From assembly GCA_014155875.1 (NCBI GenBank), contig JACEFZ010028126.1:1-64000 (forward strand): a stretch of 64,000 bases of DNA, written 5' to 3'. Positions 54,630 to 64,000 of the stretch are shown in pieces. The stretch's first letter is position 1, and every line of letters starts with the position of its first letter. The notes beneath the pieces are model-generated. The model was not told where the DNA came from. It saw nothing but the letters and a program-made list of their open reading frames with translations, and searched no databases. A program made the translations under genes and the position numbers. The stretch is from Cepaea nemoralis (lineage: Eukaryota; Mollusca; Gastropoda; Stylommatophora; Helicidae).

Positions 54630-55175
54630 GCAGACAATGACGTAGGCAGGTAGGTAGCCAGGGCAGTAGGTAAGTCACGTAGGCAGGCAGGTAGATAAGT
54701 TAGCTAGGTAGGGAAGCCACATAGGTAGGTAGGTGGCCAGGGCAGTAGGCAAGTCACGTAGGCAGTTAGGTATGTAAGTAGGTAGGTAGGGAAGTAGGTA
54801 AGTCACGTAGGCAGTTAGGTAGGGAAGTAGGTAAAACACGTAGGCAGTTAGGTAGGTATGTAAGTAGGTAGTCAGGGCAGTAGGCAAGTCACACATATAG
54901 GTAGGCAGACAGGTAGACACTGAAGTGCACTGACAGACAGACTCTGACGAATAACATCACACAGCGACATCCTGACTCTCATTACGAAAAACAGTAACCA
55001 CCACGACCACCGACAGAAAAAGGTAGTCACGTAGGTAGGTAGGTATGTAGGTAGATAGGGCAGACAGTAGGTAAGTCACATATGTAGGTAGGTAGGTGGG
55101 TAGGTAGGGCAGTAGGTAAGTCAAGTATATATGTAGGTAGGTAGGCAGACACTGAAGTGTACTGACAGACAATGT
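54630..55175. repeat. (GGTA)n-rich arrays in a 232-bp tandem duplication
   Basis: Two GGTA-rich arrays (54640-54915 and 55025-55145) are each followed by the same non-repetitive block: 'cactgaagtg.actgacagac', 'taacatcacaca.cga', 'atcctg.ctct'. The two blocks are offset by 232 bp. The tyrosine/leucine/proline-rich minus frames are artefacts. Confidence 0.85.
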
Positions 55176-56215
55176 GACCCTTAACATCACACAACGAAAT
55201 CCTGGCTCTTCATGCTAAAAAAACAAAAACAGTTACCACCACGAGCACCGACAGAATAACAACTGCCAACAACACGACCGTAACAAGTTGCTTGAAAGTT
55301 AAACGTACAAAATGGTGTACAAGAAACCACGTCTGCCATTCTCATATGCTAGACACATTTGTCGTCGAAAACAACTCCCTCCTCCTCCTTCCCCCAAACC
55401 AAGTCTGTTGTAATATACAGTCTGTACGTGCTCTGGATATAAAAAAAAAAAAAAAGTATTGTGGCCGTTTTCCTGCCAGCTTTCTCATCCTATTTCCTCA
55501 TGACTCATACTTTTGTGATGACGACGTGGTTGTGTAGTTTAATAAATAGCCCGTTGACTTACCAGGACATTGGTATGCGTTCAATATCCAGTCGGGATTT
55601 AATTTCCCGTGACACTCGGTTAGATAGTCACGTAGTTTATCACGAAAACTGAAGCTTCTCCGTTATATTATAAAAAGTTAAGATGAAGTCGAGAACCCCT
55701 TTTAACACCATGAAGCGTTTTGGGTATGTATTTGGTGCTAGTCTCGTATGTTTAGCACAATCGGCACACCGTGGGTGATGAGATTAATATTACATCAGCC
55801 GTCTTTACTTCCCAGACAATTTCATGGCACCCATGTTTAGGCTAGGTCGAGTAGGAAGCTCAGCTCAGTGACAAATCCCCTCATGGGGAGAAATACGGAG
55901 ACGGCTATTTCTGGGCACTCTTAGAAATAAGAGAAGAAAGTAAACAGAGGACAAACTAAATACTATTACAATTGAAAGTTATAGTGTCATCACATTGGGA
56001 TTCGAACCTTTCGTCTTGAAATGACGATAATGCCTCTTTGAGGCAACCAGTGTACTTCGAAAGGCCAGCAAGTTACAACTTATATACGTGTCTTCATTAG
56101 CCAGGTCTTTCACCCACCTGAACACACAACTAAGAAATATGGACATCTTTTAGGAGTATTGTTGGCCATGCGCTGCCGAAGTACACTGTTTCCATCATCA
56201 TCTTCTTAAACTGCT
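55176..56215. other. Spacer, no gene seen
   Basis: Includes the second unique block (to about 55260), an A-run at 55441-55455, and a possible tRNA-like SINE head on the minus strand near 56000-56055 ('gggattcgaaccttt'). No gene. Confidence 0.4.
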
Positions 56216-56217
56216 TC

Positions 56218-56222
56218 TATTT

Positions 56223-56301
<79 letters not shown>

Positions 56302-56319
56302 CACTACAACTACTACTAT

Positions 56320-56378
<59 letters not shown>

Positions 56379-56425
56379 TACTGCTACTACTACTATTACT
56401 GCTGCTGCTGTTACTACTACTACCT
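56218..56425. repeat. (CTA)n trinucleotide repeat
   Basis: About 65 CTA/ACT triplets with a few CTG, ATT and CAA interruptions. Confidence 0.96.
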
Positions 56426-56433
56426 CAGCTGTT

Positions 56434-56503
<70 letters not shown>
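56434..56503. repeat. (GA)n microsatellite
   Basis: About 35 uninterrupted GA dinucleotides, nine bases after the CTA tract. Confidence 0.96.
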
Positions 56504-56505
<2 letters not shown>

Positions 56506-57929
56506 TGTAGTTTTTATAAATCAAGTTTTTTAAAAATGAGGTCGTCGCTGTCGGATCACAGTTTCTCTTCTTATGCGGTCCAGACTTGAGCTCTAAACTC
56601 GCCAGACGGGCACATATGTAGCATATCTGCTTGGTGGCCATTTTGCCAAATGCACTGGTCAGCTTGTGCAGCTTTCACTTTACAGTTAGGCTTGTACTCT
56701 TTAGTGATCCTCGCGGATTCTAAAAATGGCGGCATGTTGTGCTCTGTCTAGTGTTAGAATGCGATCTTGTGGATAATTGCTGTCTGTTGTTGGACTGCAA
56801 TCGTTTCCGTACTCAGTGGGAATGAAAGAAGATGGTGACAGCACGTTACATTACTGTGACATGGTGTGTGTACAACATAACCCCAGGGATTGCTTTATTG
56901 CATCCGGTTCGATAGATATTGAGTGTACATTGAGCACAGTTCAATGCGCTTCCATTTGCTTTACGTAATGTTTCATTGCAGCTAATATCAGTGGGACCGT
57001 GTTGTGCGAAAGTTTAGCAGATGCGAGAGAGAATTGTAAGACAAAGGAACTTTATTTTCAAACGGTTAAGAATGGACAAGCAGGCCCGACTCACATTCTG
57101 CCCTTCTTATATCTCTGCTCTCATACATTATTTCTTTCATACATCACGTATAAAGCTAATCTTAGAAAGCAACGACAAAAACAGAAACAGTGTGCATTAT
57201 AAACGCATGATAAATGTGCAATAATCAATAATGCATGACTTACTCATAATCTCATCTTGTTCCACTTGTACCTCGCAGTGTCGAGGTGAAGCATACACAG
57301 CAGGAGAGTGCTCATTTGTGGGCTTCATGTATCGAGATTTCCATGGACTCTGTTATACACTCTGTCCATCGTTTATGTGGCCGGCCTTTTCTTCTGTTTC
57401 CATTTGGTCTGTACATCATTGCTGTGTTATGGCATACTGCTAGCTGGTAGCCTAGTTATATGGTCAAACCATTTAACTTGCTGTTTTATACTGAAATCTA
57501 GCGCTGCTATAACCCCTACTTTAGTCCTGAAATCTTAATTTCCGATTTTCTCAATTCTTGATACATTGAGTATTCTTTTTCAGGAATCTAATTTTCGTTG
57601 TTGTAATTTGTATTTTCTCCTGTTCTGTCATTGTCCAGGTTCGGCATTGGTAGCATAGAGTTGGTAAGAAGACTCACTAAAACTAATTTTTGACATGTCA
57701 ATTATAATTATAATAACTACAGTAGATGTAACCTAGTGCTCTGTTTTATCAATACAATAATAGTAGTGAACATTTACAGCAGTTTTGATATGAAGGAGGG
57801 AGGCGTCGACAACGAACAGGTTAATGGCAATCACTTCAAGGCTGCGGGTGTGTGGTTCTAAATAAGAATTCGGAGAACATCGTGGGTCGATCAAGAGAAT
57901 AATGAAGGCGTCTTGAAAGAAACCAGTTC
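56504..57929. other. Spacer, no gene seen
   Basis: Plus frames of 60-76 codons (56777-57538) have no recognised domain. Cysteine-rich stretches at 57250-57440 follow no known spacing. Confidence 0.45.
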
Positions 57930-58260
57930 ATGAAGAGAACTGGTTATTCATATCAGAGGTAGACAATCCTCATTCTTTGTAGATGACACGAGACGTGGTA
58001 AACTGGAAAATAATACCACAGCAGGAAAGGTGGGGGGGGGGGGGGAGAGAGAGAGAGAGAGAGAGAGAAGAGATCCAAACAAACAAACAAAACAAACTTC
58101 TCCAGATAGAAGAAGCTAAAAAAAAAAAACTTGACGTCTTGACATAAAGAGCCATCTGAATAGGAGACATTTGGCAACGCGCGAAATAGGAGGTCCTGGA
58201 AAAACATGATGATCAACGCCTTAAGCGATGAAGAAGAAGAAGAGGAGGAGGAATATGATG
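57930..58260 (+). mobile_element. Possible LINE-tail remnant with (GA)n insertion
   Basis: 'aagagaactggttattcat' is like the 24-bp unit at 39258-39370 (a LINE tail segment), followed by 'SSFFVDDTRRGKLEN', G-run and (GA)n at 58033-58069, and a GAA/GGA-rich end at 58227-58252. Tentative. Confidence 0.35.
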
Positions 58261-59285
58261 TTACTGTGTTTAATGACTACACAATATGGCGCATTTCAAG
58301 CAAATGTTTTATCCAGATCATCGTTCCTGAGAATAAAGATTGTGTTAACCATTAAAATAAACCTTTAGAGGAAGACATTATGTTAACCCCTAGAATAAAC
58401 CTTTGAGGGAGTCAGTATGTCACCCTTTATTACTGCTGCTAATATAGTGTACATTAACGTGTAGAATTCAGTTTTAATGATAGTCCATCACCGTGTCCTG
58501 CTGATGATGATAGTGGAATATGAACTCGCGACCTTTGTCTTCTTCTTCTCCTACTCCTCCTCCTTCAACACAACCACCACCTGGCTGTTGGGTTAGTAAT
58601 GTCTATACAAGGATTCCAGGTCTCTTAAATGTTACTTAAGATGACAGATAACTCACCGTGATAAAGTGAATAACGTAATCGGCCACGATCATGAAAAATT
58701 GGAATGAAGGAACGGATTTGTAGAAAGAAGCAATAATAGTAAACACATTAATTGAACGATGAAAGTCAAAAGAAAAAACATGATACGTAGAAACAACAAT
58801 GAACTATTGTATTTCAGTCACATATGTTTCGGGGAACATAACAACCGCGTCATTCGTCTCCGGTGTACAAGTATGTTCAGGCCTTAAGTTATTTTTCGCG
58901 TGCTGGCGCCACATTATTTGGTGCCTTGTCTGCTTTGTTTCCGTAAACCATTTCTCTCGTTCTTCTCTTTATCTTTTTTGCTTGATATTATATGCGTGTG
59001 TCTGTTTACACTCTCTCTTGTCATGGCCAAGGACTTCATTTCACTTTTCTATCCGCATCTGTTTTGTTGGTTTAGTGTTGCTTGGTATTTTAAATCAAAA
59101 CCACTTTCTTCCATTTCGCGTGGTTGTTTGTTATATATGTATGTATGCATTCATTCACTAGCATAGCTAAACACTCAATTTAACTTCTTATATCCTCTCT
59201 GCTCATGATATTCATTACATGTTTAACACATGGGGAACTTGCTGTTGTTATTTGAAATGTTAGGACCATGAAATATGTGTAGGTC
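58261..59285. other. Spacer, no gene seen
   Basis: A doublet 'taacc.ttaaaataaacctt' at 58350-58400 and CTT/CTC-rich 58540-58565. The hydrophobic plus frame 58799-59161 comes from T-rich sequence; no domain recognised. Confidence 0.4.
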
Positions 59286-59289
59286 TAAG

Positions 59290-59590
59290 TCATTCATTCA
59301 TTCAGTAGCATGTCCTTTGCAGAACCTCGCTCCCATAACAACTTTCCAAGAAAACCTCTCGATCATAAGCAAGATGTCACGCGTCCTATAACCCATCTGG
59401 AGATCATCCGCCACATCCTGCACCCATCTTCTCTTTGGCCTTCCTCTTCCTCTCTTCCCAGGCATATAGGCCTCCATTATTGTTCTCTCCGAACTTTCGT
59501 GACATTTCAAGTGACCAAAATATTTCAATGGTCTTTGTTTTATCGTCTTTAATAGCCAGCCTTCTTCAATAAAGTACACGAAGGAATAGG
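59290..59590 (-). mobile_element. LINE-C C-terminal tail
   Basis: Minus frame 59579-59298, 93 codons: 'WLLKTIKQRPLKYFGHLKCH', 'GKRGRGRPKRRWVQDVADDL', and 'RFCKGHATE' at the end. This is the C-terminal region of a LINE ORF2, here in an intact frame but without RT. Related to the LINE sequence next to the 66-bp array at 41165-41330. Confidence 0.8.
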
Positions 59591-59654
59591 TGATCAGTCA
59601 GCCGTACATAAACATCACGCCCAACATACTAGGTTTTAGCATAGACTATTTAAC

Positions 59655-59825
59655 TCCTTGCCAGCTAGCGTGTATTATGATTGTCCACCGTTATAATATA
59701 TTGCCAGCTAGCATCTATTACAATAGTCCTCCGTTTTAACATATTGCCAGCGAGCATCTACTATGATAGTCTTCCGTTTTAACATATTGCCAGCTAGCAC
59801 CTCCTATGGTTGACCTCTGTTATAT
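59655..59825. repeat. ~51-bp tandem repeat, ~3.5 copies
   Basis: Unit 'ttgccagctagcatctatta' + 'caatagtcctccgttttaac' + about 10 more bases. Confidence 0.88.
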
Positions 59826-60114
59826 TTCATTTACACAATTCCAGAAAGAAGTAATAGACCTGACCTTGTTGACTTCTATCCGCGGATCAGTTATCTGCCT
59901 AATATTGATTATTCTGTTTTAGACACTGGGCTAGCAAGGTGGTTGTGTCAAAGTAGCGTTGCCACTCCAATAGTACATAGACTCGTTTCATATGGTTACA
60001 TACTAGTAGTGCATACACTCGTTTAACATGGTTACACACCAGGTATAGTTATATAACATCACCGATGACAGTTGTAATATAGTATAGTTAACATACCAGT
60101 AGTGCTTAAAATTG
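59826..60114. other. Spacer
   Basis: An imperfect doublet around 'actcgttt.a.atggttaca' at 59980-60040; otherwise nothing recognised. Confidence 0.35.
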
Positions 60115-60310
60115 TCCCATTTTAACAGAAAGGCAAATTGTGTATCCGCATACTACGGTCATTGTGTTATTTGTTTCGTTTCGCGGTATCTGCCGCAATT
60201 TTAATTCTCAAGGTAAATAAATTAACATAATAATACTTGTTCGTTTGATTGTGCAACATGTTGGGTCCGATTCTTCTTTCTTTTCTTTTTGTTTTTTTGG
60301 CACTGAAAGC
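60115..60310 (+). repeat. Interspersed repeat R1, copy 3
   Basis: Colinear with 660-840 and 40445-40665. Confidence 0.68.
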
Positions 60311-60860
60311 GTTAATGTACACCGATTGTAAATGTGGTTATTGTATATGAAATTGTACGGTGATGTAGGCTGTTGAACGTATCGTAACTTAAGGATAAGA
60401 TAATTATCTCTCTGAAGTAAAATCTAATACTTAACCATAGAATAGTCAAGCGGTGTGAATTCTAGTGCGGGATGTAAAAAACTTATCAGCGAACACTACG
60501 GTGATGTGAATTCTAATGTGGGGATATTAGTGTGAAGACATCAGAGAAGGACCAGACAGGTTTATATCGATGTCTATGAGACATAGCATGCTGAGGCATG
60601 CCTCTCCTGGATTTAAACATCTCTTCCACAAGTCTTTGTCTCATCAAGGTGGGTCTTGATTGCGTTTTGTAATCTTTGTTTGTGCCGTGAATATCTTAGT
60701 GCTGCTCTAAGCGTTTTCTAGATGTTTCTGGATGTTTGTGAAATTTGCACTGTCAGGAAAATTGTTATGTCTCAGCGTCTAATTAGGGACTTGACTTTTC
60801 TTTCACCCAACATATTTTTTTCCACCAACTGTCGCCGGTTTTCCGTGCTTGATATATATA
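60311..60860. other. Spacer, no gene seen
   Basis: Contains a 'ggtgtgaattctagtgcggg' / 'gatgtgaattctaatgtggg' doublet at 60453-60520. No gene. Confidence 0.4.
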
Positions 60861-60863
60861 TAT

Positions 60864-60876
60864 GCGCGCGCGCACG

Positions 60877-60910
<34 letters not shown>
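60864..60910. repeat. (CG)n-(CA)n microsatellite
   Basis: CG then CA dinucleotides, abutting the end of the mariner element. Confidence 0.92.
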
Positions 60911-60912
<2 letters not shown>

Positions 60913-61745
60913 AGGCGTTCAGAAAGTAATGCACCACATCGTTTTTTCTCAGGAGCTGTTAATTAAAATAGCATGAAATGTATACACAAAATACATGGAT
61001 ATGTCATGTAAACAAGTATTATTCAACATAATCCACATCAACTTGTACGGCTCTATGCCAACGCGAAACAAGTGCACGTATTCCTTGCCCGTACCATATT
61101 TTGTCTTGATCTTCACTGCATGAATCACTCCTTCATCATCTTCAAACCTTGTCCCACGGAGTGCACCTTTAAATGGACCAAACAGATGAAAATCAGAGGG
61201 TGCCATATCGGGACTATAGGGTAGATGGGGTAGTACAGTCCAACCCAATTTGCTGATTGCTTTCAGTGTTGTCAGACTTGTGTGAGGGTGCGCATTGTCG
61301 TGAAGGAGAAGCAGGTCTGCTGGATTCTTTTGTGGTCGACCTCTGCGACATCGTTGAGTTTTTTTGTTTTTTTTTTCAATGTCTTACTGTAAGCTTGCGA
61401 GTTTATTGTCTCTCCTCTTGGCTTAACATCCACAAGAATCACGCCTTCAATGTCCCAAAAGACAGTGATCATGTCCTTTCCAGCTGAAGGAGTTGTCTTC
61501 AATTTCTGTCTTCGTGGCGATTGCAGACGATGCCACTCCATTGACTGTCTTTTTGTCGCAGATTCAAAATGATATGCCCAGGTTTCATCACTTGTATCGA
61601 TCTTATTCCAAAATTTCTCTCAATCAGCATTGAAACGCACCAACGATTCACAAAAAAATTGCTTTCTTTTGCAGTCTGTGGTCATTTGTGAGACTTCCAG
61701 GAACCCATCTTGCTCAAATCTTAGAAATCCCGTTAGTTGTTATAA
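60911..61745 (-). mobile_element. mariner (DD34D) transposon, 5'-truncated and frameshifted
   Basis: Minus-strand transposase core. First catalytic Asp in 'IDTSDETWAYHFE' (about 61605-61565); then 'MEWHRLQSPRRQKLKT' and 'VFWDIEGVILVD'; second Asp in 'LHDNAHPHTS' (61299-61297); third in 'YSPDMAPSDFHLF' (61194). The second and third are separated by 34 residues, the mariner DD34D signature. The frame shifts in the A-run at about 61363-61376, and the region upstream of 'RFEQDGFLEVSQM' (the HTH domain) is absent. The right-hand terminal repeat is at 60912 ('gaggcgttcagaaagtaatg'). One TIR is missing, so it is dead. Confidence 0.92.
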
Positions 61746-61780
61746 GTGCATTTGCACTACAAATGCTGACTGACTTTTGT

Positions 61781-62095
61781 TTGCCAGTTGTAATTTTTCC
61801 AACTGTTTCAAGGTTATTTCTCAATCGGTTAAATTTGCCAGTTGTAATTTTTCCTGTTTCAAGGTTATTTCTCAATCAGTTAAGTTTGCCAGTTGTAATT
61901 TGTCCAGCTGTTTCAATGTTATTTCTCAATCCGTTAAGTTTGCCAGTTGTAATTTTTCCAGTTATTTCAAGGTTATTTCTCCCCACAGCGTGCCCACAAT
62001 TTCGTGACTGCCTACATCTAATGTCTTTACTCAATGTACCGTTTCATTTCCTTCTTGAAGAACCTTCTCATTGATCTATTTGGTTGTTTCGGGAT
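61781..62095 (-). mobile_element. LINE-A tail with a 54-bp internal tandem expansion
   Basis: 61781-61990 is four units starting 'ttgccagttgtaatttttcc' at 61781, 61835, 61886 and 61940 (spacings 54, 51, 54). On the minus strand the unit reads 'RNNLETVGKITTGKF', the same segment as 'RNDLENLVTTGKIE' in LINE-A. After the array the LINE continues upstream: 'cgtgactgcctacatctaat' and 'cttgaagaaccttctcattg' match 26870-26945. Confidence 0.83.
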
Positions 62096-62147
62096 TTGAG
62101 ATTTAAATATTGAGCACAACCCACTACTGGCAACGCTGATCGTATTC

Positions 62148-62223
62148 TGGTATGAACCTAAGGCCTATCGACGTCAATGTGGAAACGTCCACATTGACGT
62201 GAATAGGCCTTAGGTTCATACCA
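62148..62223. repeat. Perfect-like hairpin, 35-bp arms
   Basis: Left arm 62148-62182 and right arm 62189-62223 are reverse complements with only two mismatches, around a 6-nt centre. Contains 'ctaaggcctat' and 'acgtcaatgtgg' in inverted copies. Confidence 0.93.
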
Positions 62224-62224
62224 T

Positions 62225-62735
62225 GATGCTGACCACACCACACGTAGAATAGATCGGTGATAAAGGCTGTGTGATACTGACCCCACCATCCATAGAATAG
62301 ATCGGTGATAAAGGCTGTGTGATACTGACCCCACCATCCATAGAATAGATCAGTGATAAAGGCTGTGTGATACTGACCCCACCATCCATAGAATAGATCG
62401 GTGATAAAGGCTGTGTGATACTGACCCCACCATCCATAGAATAGATCGGTGATAAAGGCTGTGTGATACTGACCCCACCATCCATAGAATAGATCGGTGA
62501 TAAAGGATGTGTGATACTGACCCCACCATCCATTGAATAGATCGGTGATAAAGGCTGTGTGATACTGACCCCACCATCCATAGAATAGATCGGTGATAAA
62601 GGCTGTGTGATACTGACCCCACCATCCATAGAATAGATCGGTGATAAAGACTGTGTGATACTGACCCCACCATCCATAGAATAGATCGGTGATAAAGGCT
62701 GTGTGATACTGGCCACACCACCCGCAGAATAGATC
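62225..62735. repeat. 48-bp tandem repeat, ~10 copies
   Basis: Unit 'gaatagatcggtgataaagg' + 'ctgtgtgatactgaccccac' + 'catccata'; highly homogeneous inside, with diverged first and last units ('gaccacaccacacgtag', 'ggccacaccacccgcag'). The minus frame reads 16-residue units 'IYSMDGGVSITQPLSP' for 193 codons (62797-62216). A second minus frame is also open, which argues against coding. Confidence 0.96.
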
Positions 62736-63230
62736 GGTACCGTATGCCTTATACGCCCCATGACGTGAGAAGAAGCCCTTGACTTCACTTTCTTCATATC
62801 AAATCACAGAACGTTAAACAACTTCTCCCTGTATGGAAAATAAACCCAGACTGTTCTTACGTCAGAATATACGATCTGTCATGCTGACCTTTTGGGAATT
62901 TGCGTCATTAACTGGCCTCCAGATAGTGAAAATTACAGCACGGATGTGGATAAGGATGTTATTATTGTTGAAGTTGATGTTTACATATGTGCGAGTTGCT
63001 ATGTTTGGGTATTTGTGAGTTGCGCGGTGTAAAATCGTTTATACACAAGACAACGTCTGTATCTTGGTTACGGGTGTAAAATTAGTTGCTATCGAATGAA
63101 AACTCCATATGTTGGTTGGGTACGGGTGTATGCACAGCTCACTTTACAAGGTGTTAAAACAAAAGGGATGCCACGTGTTGTGGTAAGATATTCCAGTTGC
63201 AATAGCTAGTTCACTTCTAATAGAGAACGG
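62736..63230. other. Spacer, no gene seen
   Basis: No gene or repeat recognised. Confidence 0.4.
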
Positions 63231-63234
63231 GGAG

Positions 63235-63595
63235 AACCAACACGTCTGTTCTTCTCTCTCCATATCTGTTTCTACCCCGCCCCCTCCCATCCGTTCTATT
63301 CCTATCTCTCCTTCTTTTTCCCTTTATGTCTGCATAGCTTTTTCTCCCCACCCCTTCCCTTCTCTTTCTTTCTTCCTTACTTCCTTCCTTTTCCCCTTTA
63401 TTTCTGCCTCGCTTTCCTCCTCCGCTCGCCTCTCTCTCACCCTATATTTTCTCCATAACCTTCTCTCGACCACCTATCCCTCCCTCTCCAGTTTGTTCCT
63501 ACTTCTATCTCCATCTCTTTATTGTCCTTGTTTCTTTCTCTCTCGCTCCCCCTCTCTGTCTCTCTTCCCCTTTCACTTCTACTCTCTCTCTCTCG

Positions 63596-63626
<31 letters not shown>

Positions 63627-63810
63627 TTCTTCTTCTTCTTCTTCTTCTTCTTCTTCTTCTTCTTCTTCTTCTTCTCTTCTTCTCTTCTTCTCTGTTCTTG
63701 TCTCAACCTCTTTCTCTTTCTACGCCCCCATCTTTCTCCTCTCTTTATTTCTCTTTCACTCCATCTCTCTTTCTCCCACCCCTTTCCTCTCCCTTCCTCC
63801 ATCTATTTAA
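63235..63810. repeat. Polypyrimidine tract with (CTT)n
   Basis: Nearly pure C/T on the plus strand, with about 28 CTT triplets at 63600-63690. Lys/Glu/Arg-rich and Ser/Phe-rich frames over it are artefacts. Confidence 0.93.
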
Positions 63811-63853
63811 CCCCCACTTGGACAGGAATATGTCAGTGTGTCCATATTTATGA

Positions 63854-63882
63854 CCCACCCACCCACCCACCCCACACTCCTA
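63854..63882. repeat. (CCCA)n microsatellite
   Basis: Several 'caccc' tetranucleotide repeats; the remaining bases to 64000 hold nothing recognisable. Confidence 0.8.
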
Positions 63883-64000
63883 TCCCACACACAGCCAGGT
63901 AAGCAAGCCACCCTGCCTCTGCCATTCCGCCATTTGCCCATACCCTCATTGAAAATGTTTCTTATCCAAAGTCTAGTATTTCGTTGCACATTTAATGATT

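Noticed and set aside
58799..59166. Two overlapping hydrophobic plus frames, possible membrane protein
   Set aside because: Hydrophobicity follows from T-rich sequence; both frames are equally open, with no conserved motif.
62216..62797. 193-codon minus frame with 16-residue repeats, starting MKKVKSRASS
   Set aside because: Homogeneous 48-bp minisatellite. A second minus frame of 123 codons is also open, there is no domain outside the repeat, and no promoter or splice evidence.

Overview
This is a gene-poor stretch of animal nuclear DNA. I could not identify a single host protein-coding exon, rRNA gene or intact tRNA gene. Long frames do occur, but each is either a simple or tandem repeat read in an accidental frame, or a decayed retrotransposon/transposon fragment. 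The mix suggests a lophotrochozoan, most likely a mollusc and perhaps a gastropod: a Penelope-like element with a GIY-YIG domain, several LINE lineages, tRNA-derived SINEs, hAT and mariner-type DNA elements, and very abundant (GA)n, (CTA)n and minisatellite arrays. The taxon is inference only.

Layout. 1-8150: AT-rich spacer with truncated LINE tails, tRNA-headed SINEs (one at 6538-6788 with a clean target-site duplication) and a short inverted-repeat element at 5365-5522. 8204-13215: a 5-kb satellite of a 19-bp unit with higher-order structure. 13295-19640: SINEs, (GA)n tracts, a 397-bp non-autonomous hAT element, a (TA)n tract and a degenerate 'cataccacattcaa' minisatellite. 19685-21370: a LINE RNase H fragment whose own coding sequence has been amplified into about 40 copies of a 33-bp unit. 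23495-31935: a dense nest of LINE-A, SINE-1 and other SINE pieces, with 22-, 32- and about 70-bp tandem arrays. 32516-32963: second hAT element with a perfect 8-bp duplication. 34270-35970: Penelope-like element on the minus strand; other 3' ends of it lie at 37830-38240 and 48365-48500. 39250-42000: LINE tails carrying 24-bp and 66-bp arrays. 45165-48235: the best-preserved retrotransposon, a minus-strand RNase H-containing LINE (I-type) with a mutated RT active site. 49700-50345: another copy of the RNase H LINE tail, split by a 191-bp hAT MITE. 52885-53870: a SINE split by a 687-bp insertion. 54630-56503: GGTA, CTA and GA repeats. 60910-62095: a truncated DD34D mariner, then a LINE-A tail containing a 54-bp array. 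62148-62735: a 35-bp-armed hairpin beside a 48-bp minisatellite. The window ends in a polypyrimidine tract.

Two patterns stand out. First, at least four tandem arrays (33, 66, 24 and 54 bp units) grew out of the 3' coding ends of LINEs. Their unit lengths and most length variants are multiples of three, as if the expansions began in coding sequence. Second, all three Penelope-like 3' ends hold a 47-nt motif with the core boxes, a closing stem I and, in two copies, an AUC cleavage triplet of a small hammerhead ribozyme. The other elements are mutually nested, and several insertions can be proved from target-site duplications and from uninterrupted relatives within the same window.
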